DNA of 64,000 bases from JAPLMI01 sp043798375. GTDB taxonomy: Bacteria > Omnitrophota > Gorgyraeia > 2-01-FULL-45-10. The notes beneath the pieces were generated by a model that saw only the letters and a list, made by a program, of their open reading frames with translations, was not told where the DNA came from and did no database searches. Both the position numbers and the translations under genes were made by a program. Within the stretch, counting starts at the first letter, position 1, and every line of letters begins with the position of its first letter. The stretch is from NCBI GenBank assembly GCA_043798375.1, contig JAZDOS010000029.1, positions 84,065 to 148,064 of the forward strand. The letters are read 5' to 3'. Shown here in pieces: positions 25,107 through 33,817 of this stretch.

Positions 25107-25535
25107 ATGGAAGTTGTCAAAAAAATCGTAACCTGGGCAAGAATCAAATCGCCCTGGATCATACATTTCAATACCGGGGCATGCAATGCCTGTGATATTG
25201 AAATTATCGCGGCATTGACACCGCGTTATGACCTGGAGAGGTTCGGGGTACTGCTTAAAGGAACGCCCAGGCATGCGGATATCCTGGTTTGTTCAGGGCC
25301 GGTCACTAAACAGGTCCGGGACAGGCTAAAGAGAATCTATGAGCAGACGGTAGAGCCTAAATTTGTCATTGCCGTCGGTACTTGCGCCTGCACCGGCGGT
25401 GTATTCGGCGGTTGTTATAATGTCGGGGGCGGGATAGATACAGCGATACCTGTTTCTGCCTATATACCCGGATGCCCGGCTAGCCCTAAAGCGATAATCG
25501 ACGGAGCAGTAAAGCTCCTGGCGAGTTTAAAGTAA
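25107..25535 (+). CDS. Group 4 [NiFe]-hydrogenase small subunit (NuoB-like)
   Basis: The 142-residue subunit carries the proximal [4Fe-4S] cluster. Ligands are Cys26 and Cys29 in GACNACDIE, the Cys in VGTCACTGG, and the Cys in GCPASPKA. The CxxCD spacing is that of membrane-bound hydrogenases (Ech, Mbh), not the tandem Cys pair of complex I NuoB. It lies between NuoA-like and NuoC-like genes. Confidence 0.9.
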   Translation: MEVVKKIVTWARIKSPWIIHFNTGACNACDIEIIAALTPRYDLERFGVLLKGTPRHADILVCSGPVTKQVRDRLKRIYEQTVEPKFVIAVGTCACTGGVFGGCYNVGGGIDTAIPVSAYIPGCPASPKAIIDGAVKLLASLK

Positions 25536-25562
25536 GGATAAAGAATATAATTAGGAGGAGAC

Positions 25563-26012
25563 ATGTCTTTAGAAGAGGGCATTGTACAGGAATTAAGCAA
25601 AAAATTTCCGTATCTTGAGGGTAATATTAAAATAACCCGCCCCCGGCGTTTATTTTTAGCGTTAGAACCAGCCCGCCTGGAAGCGGTATTAGCATATGCT
25701 TTGAAAAATTTAGGATTCCTGCATTTGCTTTCGATTACCGGCCTTGATGAGCAGGATAATCTGAGCTTTATTTATCATTTGAGCCAAGATAGCGGCGTGG
25801 TTTTGAATTTAAAAACATCAGTTTCAAAAAACCACCCCGTAATAAAGACAATCACGAAATATTTTTCCGGTGCTGATATTTATGAGAGGGAACTGATGGA
25901 TTTGTTTGGCGCCGAAGTAGAAGGATTACCCGCAGGCAACCGGTATCCTCTCGCCGATGATTGGCCGGCAGGGCAGTTTCCCTTACGTAAAGACTGGAAG
26001 CAGGCAGGTTAG
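25563..26012 (+). CDS. NuoC-like 30-kDa-type subunit
   Basis: The 149-residue protein ends with the family signature DIYERELMDLFGAEVEGLP followed by RYPLADDWP. The first half has the mixed alpha/beta pattern of NuoC/EchD. It joins small and large catalytic subunits in the soluble arm. AGGAGG precedes the ATG. Confidence 0.9.
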   Translation: MSLEEGIVQELSKKFPYLEGNIKITRPRRLFLALEPARLEAVLAYALKNLGFLHLLSITGLDEQDNLSFIYHLSQDSGVVLNLKTSVSKNHPVIKTITKYFSGADIYERELMDLFGAEVEGLPAGNRYPLADDWPAGQFPLRKDWKQAG

Positions 26013-26026
26013 GAGGGGGTAGTATT

Positions 26027-27262
26027 ATGCACGATACAAATAAATTTAAAATACCCGTTGGCCCGCAACATCCGGCATTAAAAGAACCCGAAAGTTTCAG
26101 CATCGCTTTAAAAGGTGAAAAAATTCTGGGGGTAGATATCAGGTTAGGTTATAACCACCGCGGCATAGAAAAAGCCTGCGAGGAAAGAACGTTTATCCAG
26201 GATGTGTACCTGGTCGAACGTGTTTGCGGTATTTGCTCGCATTCACATTCTACTTGTTTTGTGCAGGCGGTAGAAGAAATAGCCGGGCTGGCTGTGCCAA
26301 AGCGCGCCCTGTATCTTAGGACCTTGATCGGAGAATTAGAGCGCATCCATAGCCATTTACTCTGGCTGGGCGTAGCCGGCCATGAAATAGGTTTTGATAC
26401 TCTCCTGATGTATACCTGGAGGGACAGAGAAGTGGTGATGGATATTTTGGCGGATTTGACCGGCAACCGCGTCAATTACGGAATGAATACCATCGGCGGG
26501 GTGAGGCGCGATATAACTGTCAAGCAAGCGCAAAAGGTGCTGGAAGGAACCGATATTCTGGAGGAGAGGACTAAGTATTATATTGATATTGCTACTTCAG
26601 AAACAACGGTGATTAAAAGATTATCCGGAGTCGGCGTACTATCGCATGAGGATGCAATACTTTTGGACGCGGTGGGGCCGACTGCGCGCGCCTCAGGGGT
26701 CAACCGTGATGTACGGCGCGATGATCCGTATGCGGCGTACGGAGAGGTTGATTTTGAGGTGATCATTGATAATCATAACGATGTTTACGGACGGACCGTA
26801 GTGCGGGTGAAAGAGCTGATGGAGTCTTACAAAATCGTTCGCCAGATTTTAAAAAATCTGCCTGAAGGGCCGATCAGTATAAAGCAGCCCCTGCGTAAAA
26901 TTCCTGCCGGTGAAGCATTGAGCCGTTATGAGGCGCCAAGGGGCGAAGATATGCATTATGTCAAAGCTAATGGCACGGAAAAACCGGAGAGAGTCAAGCT
27001 CAGGGCTCCTACTTTAGCTAACGTACAGGCAGTAAAACATATGCTCAAAGACAGATTCTTAGCAGATATGCCTATTGTCATTGCCGCGATAGACCCTTGT
27101 TTTTCCTGCACTGACAGACAAATTGCGATAGATGATTTAGGTCATCATGATAATCGGATTATCAGCTGGGAGGCTTTGAATAAATACGGCATAGAGTGGC
27201 ACCGCCAAAAGGGAATAGATTTTACGGAATTAAATAAGAGGTTATCCTTAAAACTAAAATAA
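26027..27262 (+). CDS. Group 4 [NiFe]-hydrogenase large (catalytic) subunit
   Basis: The 411-residue protein is NuoD-like but keeps all four metal-binding Cys: RVCGICSHSH (Cys67, Cys70) and DPCFSCTDR (Cys358, Cys361). These bind the Ni-Fe centre, so this is a true hydrogenase, not a complex I subunit. A tail of 47 residues follows Arg364. The protease gene at 28545 is the likely processing enzyme. H2 production from reduced ferredoxin, or the reverse, with ion pumping is the expected reaction. Confidence 0.95.
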   Translation: MHDTNKFKIPVGPQHPALKEPESFSIALKGEKILGVDIRLGYNHRGIEKACEERTFIQDVYLVERVCGICSHSHSTCFVQAVEEIAGLAVPKRALYLRTLIGELERIHSHLLWLGVAGHEIGFDTLLMYTWRDREVVMDILADLTGNRVNYGMNTIGGVRRDITVKQAQKVLEGTDILEERTKYYIDIATSETTVIKRLSGVGVLSHEDAILLDAVGPTARASGVNRDVRRDDPYAAYGEVDFEVIIDNHNDVYGRTVVRVKELMESYKIVRQILKNLPEGPISIKQPLRKIPAGEALSRYEAPRGEDMHYVKANGTEKPERVKLRAPTLANVQAVKHMLKDRFLADMPIVIAAIDPCFSCTDRQIAIDDLGHHDNRIISWEALNKYGIEWHRQKGIDFTELNKRLSLKLK

Positions 27263-27263
27263 A

Positions 27264-28205
27264 ATGGTAAAAGCATTGTTTTCAATTTTGATTTTTCCCG
27301 GTTTTCTTTTTGTCTGCTTTTTCGGGTTAGCCGCTGAATTTGTGGATAGAAAACTGCACGCGCGCATGCAAAACAGGATAGGGCCGCCCTGGTTTCAGCC
27401 GCTGGCAGATTTTATCAAGCTATTGGCTAAAGAAGACTTGGTTCCTAAAGATGCCCGCGCCGCCATGTTTAAGGTTACCCCGGTTTTTGCCCTGGCTGCC
27501 GTAGCCACTGCTTTCCTTTATATTCCGCTATGGAATACGGAAGCGTTATTCTCATTTAACGGAGATATTATAGTCGTGTTATATCTATTAACTCTCCCCA
27601 CCATGGCATTTTTTATCGGCGGCTGGTATTCGACTTCTTTATTTGCAAAACTGGGCTCTATGCGCACGCTGATCCAATTATTTGCCTATGAGGTGCCTCT
27701 GTTTATGGGTATACTTTCCTGCGCGCTGCTGGCAGATACCTGGTCATTATACGGGATTACGGTTTTTTACCATCAACACCCGATGCTGCGTTTTTTTAAT
27801 ATTATAGGTTTTGCGGTATCATTGATCGCGCTTTTAGGCAAACTGGAGAAGGTGCCTTTTGATATTCCTGAGGCAGAGACAGAAATCGTGGCCGGGATTT
27901 TTACCGAGTATAGCGGCCGGCTCCTGGCATTATTCAGGTTGACTCTGGATGTTGAAATGGTGGTGGGCGCAGCTTTATTGGCAACAGTATTTTTGCCTAT
28001 CGGATTGAACCTTAATATATTTTTAAGGTTTATAATTTTTCTGGTTAAGGTTTTCTTTATCATCGGATTGATATCATTACTGCGTTCGGTATTTGCGCGT
28101 TTGCGCATAGACCAGATGGTCAAATTCTGCTGGAAGTATATGGTGCCGTTGGGCATCACACAGATTTTAATTAATCTTATCGCGAAAGGGATATTGGTAA
28201 GATGA
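27264..28205 (+). CDS. NuoH/EchB-like membrane anchor subunit
   Basis: The 313-residue, eight-helix protein has the NuoH signatures ELVDRKLHARMQNRIGPPW-type near residue 30 (here EFVDRKLHARMQNRIGPPW), LQPLADFIKLLAKED, and the quinone-loop-like PFDIPEAETEIVAGIFTEYSG. It connects the catalytic arm to the ion channels. It starts one base after the large-subunit stop. Confidence 0.9.
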   Translation: MVKALFSILIFPGFLFVCFFGLAAEFVDRKLHARMQNRIGPPWFQPLADFIKLLAKEDLVPKDARAAMFKVTPVFALAAVATAFLYIPLWNTEALFSFNGDIIVVLYLLTLPTMAFFIGGWYSTSLFAKLGSMRTLIQLFAYEVPLFMGILSCALLADTWSLYGITVFYHQHPMLRFFNIIGFAVSLIALLGKLEKVPFDIPEAETEIVAGIFTEYSGRLLALFRLTLDVEMVVGAALLATVFLPIGLNLNIFLRFIIFLVKVFFIIGLISLLRSVFARLRIDQMVKFCWKYMVPLGITQILINLIAKGILVR

Positions 28206-28570
28206 GACCCGGTAGAATGATAAGACAGGTTCTGAATTCGCTATTTAAGAAACCCGCGACCAACCTGTATCCCTACGAGAAATTGGAAATGGCGGATAAG
28301 CTTCGGGGCAAACTTAAATTTATTCCGCAGAATTGTATTGGCTGCAAGCTCTGCATGAAAGATTGTCCCTCTGAAGCAATCACCATCAATAAAATTGGAG
28401 AAAAACAATTCGAGGCAGTCATAGATTTAGGCAAATGTATATATTGCGCGCAGTGTGTATACACTTGTCCTAAAGCAGCCCTTGAATTTACCCAGGAAAT
28501 AGAATTGGCGGAGTTGGATAAAACAAAACTGAAAGTAACCTTTCATGCCCACCCTGAAGAAGGAACTTAA
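28202..28570 (+). CDS. NuoI/EchF-like 2[4Fe-4S] ferredoxin subunit
   Basis: The 122-residue protein has two ferredoxin motifs: CIGCKLCMKDCP and CIYCAQCVYTCP. It passes electrons from a soluble donor, probably ferredoxin, to the small subunit. ATG overlaps the preceding stop, and its own end overlaps hycI by 26 bases. Confidence 0.95.
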   Translation: MRPGRMIRQVLNSLFKKPATNLYPYEKLEMADKLRGKLKFIPQNCIGCKLCMKDCPSEAITINKIGEKQFEAVIDLGKCIYCAQCVYTCPKAALEFTQEIELAELDKTKLKVTFHAHPEEGT

Positions 28571-29048
28571 AGATCGGCTTAAAGGCGCAAAACGAGTAGC
28601 TATATTAGGTATCGGTTCTGAACTAAGAAGCGATGATGCGGTAGGCGTCGTTATTGCCGGAAAGCTTCAAGCATATATTAAAAAGATGAAAATAAAAGCG
28701 CTAAAAGCTTTCTTGGGAGAAACTGTCCCGGAAAATTTAACCGGAGAGATAAAGAAATTTAACCCGACCCATCTGATTATTATCGATGCGACAGATTTTC
28801 AAAAGAAGGCGGGCACGATCGGTATTGTTGATAGCTGCGGAGAAAAAGGGGTATCTTTTTCCACTCATAGAATGCCGATTAAATTCATCAAAGATTATCT
28901 TTATAAATCTATTGCGTGCCAGACTGTAATCATAGGAATACAGCCGCAATCTCTGGAATTTTGCGGAGGTCTTTCGGCTGCAATACAGGAGTCTGTGCGA
29001 ATGGCGTGCAAAGAAATAAGCGAGGTTTTAAAAAAATTGTTTGAATAG
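28545..29048 (+). CDS. hycI: Hydrogenase maturation protease (HycI type)
   Basis: The 167-residue endopeptidase has GIGSELRSDDAVG near residue 22 (metal-binding Asp), a second Asp in IIIDATDF, and GVSFSTHRMP with the His ligand. It would remove the tail after Arg364 of the large subunit once nickel is inserted. No hypABCDEF genes are in the window. A remnant of another copy lies directly downstream. Confidence 0.9.
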   Translation: MPTLKKELKDRLKGAKRVAILGIGSELRSDDAVGVVIAGKLQAYIKKMKIKALKAFLGETVPENLTGEIKKFNPTHLIIIDATDFQKKAGTIGIVDSCGEKGVSFSTHRMPIKFIKDYLYKSIACQTVIIGIQPQSLEFCGGLSAAIQESVRMACKEISEVLKKLFE

Positions 29049-29049
29049 C

Positions 29050-29127
29050 ATGGCTATAACTTGCCCGTCGGAGATGGGCGGAGGCGTGACCTTTTCCACG
29101 CATACGATGCCGGCACGGAAGGCTTGA
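29050..29127 (+). pseudogene. Remnant of a second hycI gene
   Basis: A 25-codon frame starting two bases after the hycI stop contains GVTFSTHTMP, matching GVSFSTHRMP inside the intact hycI at 8 of 10 residues and 23 of 30 bases. The codons here (GTG, ACG, ATG-CCG) fit the flanking genome better than the hydrogenase block. I read it as the leftover of a resident hycI after replacement of the upstream block. It is too short to act as a protease. Confidence 0.6.
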
Positions 29128-29131
29128 CAAA

Positions 29132-29362
29132 TTGAGGCAAGAGATATATAAATGGGTTAGACTTGGGGGCCTATTGTCCTTTATACCGTTCGTCCTGGCG
29201 GCGGGCCCGATAGCCGGTTATCTGGCAGGCGAATACCTGATAAAAAAGTTTGGCCTGCCTTCGTATATCTCTTTTATTTTCGCAGCGGTGGGATTTGCGG
29301 CGAGCATCAGAGAGACCATCAGGATTATCAGGATTGCGATAAAAACAGACAAGGAATTTTAA
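29132..29362 (+). CDS. AtpZ/AtpI-like small membrane protein
   Basis: The 76-residue protein has two helices. RLGGLLSFIPFVLAAGPIAGYLAGEYL matches the AtpZ/AtpI pattern, which accompanies F1Fo operons and may help c-ring assembly or Mg2+ supply. The start is TTG. TTGACA (29124-29129) and TATAAA (29147-29152) are 17 bases apart across it, so the atp promoter may overlap this start, leaving the exact start uncertain. Confidence 0.7.
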   Translation: MRQEIYKWVRLGGLLSFIPFVLAAGPIAGYLAGEYLIKKFGLPSYISFIFAAVGFAASIRETIRIIRIAIKTDKEF

Positions 29363-30100
29363 ATGCAAAAGGCCGTTCCCGAGCTTCCCAATGCCGTAAC
29401 AATGCTGGAGAAACTCTTTAAGGGCTCGCGTCTAGCCGAATTCCTCAAGACATGGGAAAACCCGATATTTTCGCTTGTCATCATCCTGGCCATCTCGGCT
29501 ATAGCATATTCGGCATCCCGCAGGATAAAATTTATCCCCGCAAGGCTCCAGGCCGCTTTTGAAATATTTGTCGCAAGTATCGACGATTTTGTATGCGGCA
29601 TCATAGGTCCCGCGGGAAGAAGATATACTCCTTTTATAGGGACGCTCTTCCTGTATATTCTCCTCATGAACCTATCAGGGCTTATCCCGCTAATGAAGGC
29701 CCCGACCACAAGCTGGTCGACGACGCTCGCGCTTGCGATATGCGTCTTCATCTACGTCCAATACGCGGCCTTAAGAGAACGCGGGGTTTTGGGTTACATA
29801 GACCATCTCTCGGGAAGGCCGAGGGGGATAATCGCGTTTTCGGTATTTATACCGATAATGATGCTCATCATGCACATAGTATCGGAGCTTGTGCGGCCTA
29901 TCAGCCTGTCGCTTCGTCTAAGATCGAACATCTGGGGGGACGATATGCTGTTGGCGGTCATTGCGGGGTTCGGATTAAAGGGCGTGCCGCTCTTATTTTT
30001 TAATTATTTCATCATAATTCTGGCCTCATTAGTACAGGCTGTTGTTTTTACTTTGTTAACAACGATATATTTCGCTCTTGCGCTGACGCATGAGGAATAA
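29363..30100 (+). CDS. atpB: ATP synthase Fo subunit a
   Basis: The 245-residue protein has five or six helices. The essential Arg of the proton path is in SELVRPISLSLRL near residue 181, and GFGLKGVPLLFFNYF and the C-terminal helix are typical. It begins the ion-conducting part of the F1Fo ATP synthase operon (a, c, b, delta, alpha, gamma, beta, epsilon). Confidence 0.95.
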   Translation: MQKAVPELPNAVTMLEKLFKGSRLAEFLKTWENPIFSLVIILAISAIAYSASRRIKFIPARLQAAFEIFVASIDDFVCGIIGPAGRRYTPFIGTLFLYILLMNLSGLIPLMKAPTTSWSTTLALAICVFIYVQYAALRERGVLGYIDHLSGRPRGIIAFSVFIPIMMLIMHIVSELVRPISLSLRLRSNIWGDDMLLAVIAGFGLKGVPLLFFNYFIIILASLVQAVVFTLLTTIYFALALTHEE

Positions 30101-30115
30101 AAAAGGAGGTGCTGT

Positions 30116-30346
30116 ATGGATTATAAAGTAGTGCTTGCGTTTGCCCTTCCGTTCGGACTTGGCATAACGGCAGTCGGCTCGGCAATCGCGCTTGGAAAAG
30201 CCGTCGCCGCGGCAATGGAGGCGACCGCCAGGCAGCCGGAGGCCGCGACAAAGATATTGATCAGTATGGCAACGGGATGCGCATTCATAGAAGCGCTGAC
30301 GATCTACGCGCTCTTATTCGTCTTCGGCATTGCCGGAAAAATATAG
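30116..30346 (+). CDS. atpE: ATP synthase Fo subunit c
   Basis: The 76-residue hairpin of two helices has the ARQPEA loop at 38-43 and the ion-binding Glu59 (FIEALTIY). The Gln that helps bind Na+ in Na+-type rings is Leu at the aligned position, so H+ coupling is predicted. AAAGGAGGT is a strong ribosome site, as expected for a subunit needed in many copies. A 7-bp hairpin follows the stop. Confidence 0.95.
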   Translation: MDYKVVLAFALPFGLGITAVGSAIALGKAVAAAMEATARQPEAATKILISMATGCAFIEALTIYALLFVFGIAGKI

Positions 30347-30372
30347 AAACCCCTTGACGGGATCAGGGTTTC
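30346..30372 (+). promoter_or_regulatory. Intercistronic hairpin after atpE
   Basis: GAAACCC (30346-30352) and GGGTTTC (30366-30372) form a 7-bp stem in the atpE-atpF gap, with no U-run. It may stabilise the upstream mRNA and help raise c-subunit yield; this is inferred from position. Confidence 0.35.
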
Positions 30373-30401
30373 ATCCTGACAATCTAAGTGATGGATAACC
30401 T

Positions 30402-30896
30402 ATGGATTTACTGAAGCTTTTAAGCGCAAATGAGATAATTGCCCAAGCAGCGTGTTTTCTTCTATTCCTGGCAATCTTGCGTGTCTTTCTCTGGAACAGG
30501 TTCCTCAAGCTCCTTGATGCGCGAAAAGAGCGTATCGCGTCCGAACTGAAAGCGATAGAAGATGCGAAAGCGGATGTCGAGAAGCTGAAGAATAATTACG
30601 ATGGCAGGATCGCGAAGATCGAGGAAGAGGCGGGGGAGATGATGCAGGCCGCCATAGCCGAAGGAAAGAGGGACGCTCAAGGAATAAGAGAGAAGGCGCA
30701 GGAAGACGCCGAAGGGCTTTTTGAAAAGACGCGGGAAAGTATCAAGGCGGAGGCCGCCAAGGCCGAGGAGAAGCTCAAGAATAAGATCGTCGACATCGCC
30801 ATAGAGGCCGCAGGAAAAGTGCTGGAAGAGCGGCTGTCGGAGGACAGGGACAGAAAGCTGGTTGAAGAATTCATAGATAAGTTAGAGCGCCAATGA
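30402..30896 (+). CDS. atpF: ATP synthase Fo subunit b
   Basis: The 164-residue stalk subunit has one N-terminal membrane helix (about 12-30), then a long Glu/Lys/Ala-rich helix (about 35-160) that dimerises as the peripheral stalk. Its stop overlaps the atpH start. Confidence 0.95.
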   Translation: MDLLKLLSANEIIAQAACFLLFLAILRVFLWNRFLKLLDARKERIASELKAIEDAKADVEKLKNNYDGRIAKIEEEAGEMMQAAIAEGKRDAQGIREKAQEDAEGLFEKTRESIKAEAAKAEEKLKNKIVDIAIEAAGKVLEERLSEDRDRKLVEEFIDKLERQ

Positions 30897-31453
30897 TCAA
30901 AAACGAGATAGTCGCAAAACGTTACGCGGATGCCTTCTTGGGCTATTGCGCGGAAACGATCGGTCGTGAAAAGGGATTAGATGAGCTTTTGAGGGCGCGG
31001 CGCGTCTTTGAAGATAACCCCGATTTCAAGGAATTCCTGGAATCACTCGACATCACAACGAAAGAGAAATTCGATATCATTGAAAAAGTGATGAGTAACA
31101 ATTTTTCCGAAGAACTTCGGAATTTCCTGAAACTTTTATTGGACAAGGGTCGTATTCGGCTATTTCTCGATATAGCCGAATACGCGAGGATCAACTATTC
31201 TCACGGCGTCGAGCAGGATGCTTTATTAAAAACAAGCTACCCCCTCGACACCGAAGTGATAGAGGCCATTAAAAATGTGCTCGAGAGTAAACTGAAGAAG
31301 AAGCTCCATCTTTACATCGAGCTCGACCCGGAGCTGTTGGGGGGCATTTCGGTCCAGGCCGGCAATATGATAATCGATGGATCCGTAAAAAAACGGCTCG
31401 AAGATCTGCGTACGAAGCTTATTCTGTCGAAAGTGGAGCGCCATGGAAATTAG
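30893..31453 (+). CDS. atpH: ATP synthase F1 subunit delta
   Basis: The 186-residue protein starts with AKRYADAFLGYC, the standard delta N terminus, and ends with IDPELLGGISVQAG-type sequence (here ELDPELLGGISVQAGNMIIDGS). It links the b stalk to the top of alpha/beta. It overlaps atpF by 4 bases and atpA by 11. Confidence 0.95.
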   Translation: MIKNEIVAKRYADAFLGYCAETIGREKGLDELLRARRVFEDNPDFKEFLESLDITTKEKFDIIEKVMSNNFSEELRNFLKLLLDKGRIRLFLDIAEYARINYSHGVEQDALLKTSYPLDTEVIEAIKNVLESKLKKKLHLYIELDPELLGGISVQAGNMIIDGSVKKRLEDLRTKLILSKVERHGN

Positions 31454-32963
31454 GCCGGAAGAAGTAACTTCTATAATCAAGAAAGAGCTCGAAAAATACA
31501 GGACGAGGCTCAGAGTCGAGTCTGTAGGCACAGTACTGCAGATCGGCGATGGCATTGCCCTGGTCTACGGCCTTGACGACGTCATGGTAGGTGAACTTGT
31601 CCAATTCCCGAATAATATCACCGGCATAGTTTTCAACCTGGAGGAGGACAATGTAGGTATCGTCATATTCGGCGACGAGAAGACTATCAAAGAAGGCGAT
31701 ACCGTAAAGAGGACCGGAAAGATCGCCCAGATCCCTGTGGGCGAAGCGCTTTTAGGCAGGGTCATAAACCCGTTGGGACGGCCGATCGATGGAAAGGGCC
31801 CCATCGCTACCAACAAATACCGTCCTGTAGAATTCAAGGCGCCCAACGTCGTGGAGCGCCAGCCTGTCAAGGAGCCGCTTCATACGGGAATCAAGGCGAT
31901 AGATTCCATGATCCCGATCGGCCGCGGACAGCGTGAGCTCATCATAGCCGACAGGCAGACAGGGAAGACGGCCATCGCTATCGATACGATAATCAACCAG
32001 AAGGGGAAAGACGTCTTGTGTATTTACGTCGCGATCGGCCAGAAGATGTCCAATATAGTATCCGTTTCGGAGGTCCTGCAAAAATACGGCGCGATGGACT
32101 ATACGGTAATAGTGAGCGCGTCGTCCCGGGCATCGGCGTCGCTCCAGTTTCTCGTCCCTTATGCCGGATGCGCTATAGCCGAAGAATTTATGTATGCAGG
32201 CAAGCACGCCCTGGTAATTTATGACGATTTATCAAAACATGCGCAGGCCTACAGGCAGCTGTCGCTCTTACTGCGAAGACCTCCGGGAAGAGAGGCGTAT
32301 CCGGGCGATATATTCTACCTTCACTCGAGGTTGCTGGAGCGCGCGGCAAAGTTGTCGGATAAGCTCGGCGGCGGGTCTCTCACAGCCCTTCCTATAATAG
32401 AGACTCAGGCGGGGGATATCACAAGCTATATACCCACAAACGTCATATCCATAACAGACGGGCAAATATACCTGGAGACAGACCTTTTTTACGCAGGCGT
32501 GCGGCCTGCCGTGAACGTCGGGCTGTCGGTATCGAGGGTGGGAGGGGCTGCGCAGACAAAGGCGATGAAGCAGGTCGCGGGACGCTTGCGGCTCGACCTG
32601 GCGCAGTACCGCGAGCTCCTGACGTTCACGCAATTCGGCGCCGAGCTCGATAAGACCACTCAAGCCCTGATCCACAGGGGTGAACGTATGGTGGAGATAC
32701 TCAAGCAAGGGCAATACGAACCCCTTCAGATGTCGAAACAGGTCATGTTGATATATGCCGGCATAAACGGTTTTATGGACGATATTCCGGTGGAGTCTAT
32801 TCGAAAACTGGAGCCCGCCTTCTATAAATATATGGACGATAATTACCAGGAGATAGGGTTCGAGATAGAGACAAAAGGCGCGATCAGCAACATCCTAAAA
32901 TCTAAACTCGATAACGCGATCAGGGATTTCAAGGAAGAGATCGGAAAGCGCGGCATTAAATGA
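31443..32963 (+). CDS. atpA: ATP synthase F1 subunit alpha
   Basis: The 506-residue non-catalytic nucleotide-binding subunit has P-loop GDRQTGKTAIA near 170, YAGCAIAEEFMYAGKHALVIYDD in place of the catalytic Walker B region, and LLLRRPPGREAYPGD. Full length for the family. Confidence 0.97.
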   Translation: MEIRPEEVTSIIKKELEKYRTRLRVESVGTVLQIGDGIALVYGLDDVMVGELVQFPNNITGIVFNLEEDNVGIVIFGDEKTIKEGDTVKRTGKIAQIPVGEALLGRVINPLGRPIDGKGPIATNKYRPVEFKAPNVVERQPVKEPLHTGIKAIDSMIPIGRGQRELIIADRQTGKTAIAIDTIINQKGKDVLCIYVAIGQKMSNIVSVSEVLQKYGAMDYTVIVSASSRASASLQFLVPYAGCAIAEEFMYAGKHALVIYDDLSKHAQAYRQLSLLLRRPPGREAYPGDIFYLHSRLLERAAKLSDKLGGGSLTALPIIETQAGDITSYIPTNVISITDGQIYLETDLFYAGVRPAVNVGLSVSRVGGAAQTKAMKQVAGRLRLDLAQYRELLTFTQFGAELDKTTQALIHRGERMVEILKQGQYEPLQMSKQVMLIYAGINGFMDDIPVESIRKLEPAFYKYMDDNYQEIGFEIETKGAISNILKSKLDNAIRDFKEEIGKRGIK

Positions 32964-33814
32964 TCCAGAACTTACGGCAGATAAAGTCCAGGATAAAAAG
33001 CGTAGAAAACACCAGGAAGATAACACGGGCGATGGAGACGATATCCGCGGCGAAACTGAACCGCGTAAAAAACTCTTTTTACGCCGCGCGCTCGTATTCC
33101 GCAAGCCTCGAAGCGGTATTGAAAAGGTTCTTATCGGACATAACGACGCCTGAAAATCCCTTCATCAAAAAGAGAGAGCGGATCAAAAATATCGCCGTAT
33201 GCATAATAGCTTCGGACACGGGGCTTTGCGGCGCATATAATAACAACATAATCAAGCAGACCGAGGCATTCCTCGGCGATCGCGATAGGCAAAGCGTCAG
33301 GTTGATCGCCGTGGGTAAGCAGGTCTTCACTCATTTTAAAAATAAGGGATATCCGGTCACAAGGGAGCATATAGGCCTGTTCGGCCGCTACTCGTTAAAG
33401 ATCTCCGAGGAGCTTGTCAGCGAGTTGACATCGATCTACTTATCGGAAGAGGTGGACGAGGTCTATATCGCCTATACGCATTTCAACGCAAATTTAAGGT
33501 ATAATCCCGTTGTAGAAAAATTTCTTGGCATCGACTTCGAGAAAGGAAAGAGGGCATATTATATATTCGAACCGGATGCTCAGAAGATCCTGAATGATAT
33601 GATACCGCGATATCTGGCCTCAAAAATGAATACGATCATCATGGACGCGTTCACCGCCGAGCATTCGGCAAGGATGCTCGCGATGAAAATAGCGACCGAT
33701 AACGCGGACGAACTTATAGATACGCTGACACTCGCGCGCAACAAGGCAAGGCAGTCGCAGATAACCAGAGAGGTCGTCGAGATCGCGATGGCTGCCGAAG
33801 CAGTCAGGGAGTAA
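32960..33814 (+). CDS. atpG: ATP synthase F1 subunit gamma
   Basis: The 284-residue rotor shaft begins with a long coiled-coil helix (KSRIKSVENTRKITRAMETISAAK region) and ends with the C-terminal helix ending in EIAMAAEAV. SDTGLCGAYN is the conserved central motif. It overlaps atpA by 4 bases. Confidence 0.97.
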   Translation: MIQNLRQIKSRIKSVENTRKITRAMETISAAKLNRVKNSFYAARSYSASLEAVLKRFLSDITTPENPFIKKRERIKNIAVCIIASDTGLCGAYNNNIIKQTEAFLGDRDRQSVRLIAVGKQVFTHFKNKGYPVTREHIGLFGRYSLKISEELVSELTSIYLSEEVDEVYIAYTHFNANLRYNPVVEKFLGIDFEKGKRAYYIFEPDAQKILNDMIPRYLASKMNTIIMDAFTAEHSARMLAMKIATDNADELIDTLTLARNKARQSQITREVVEIAMAAEAVRE

Positions 33815-33817
33815 CTC

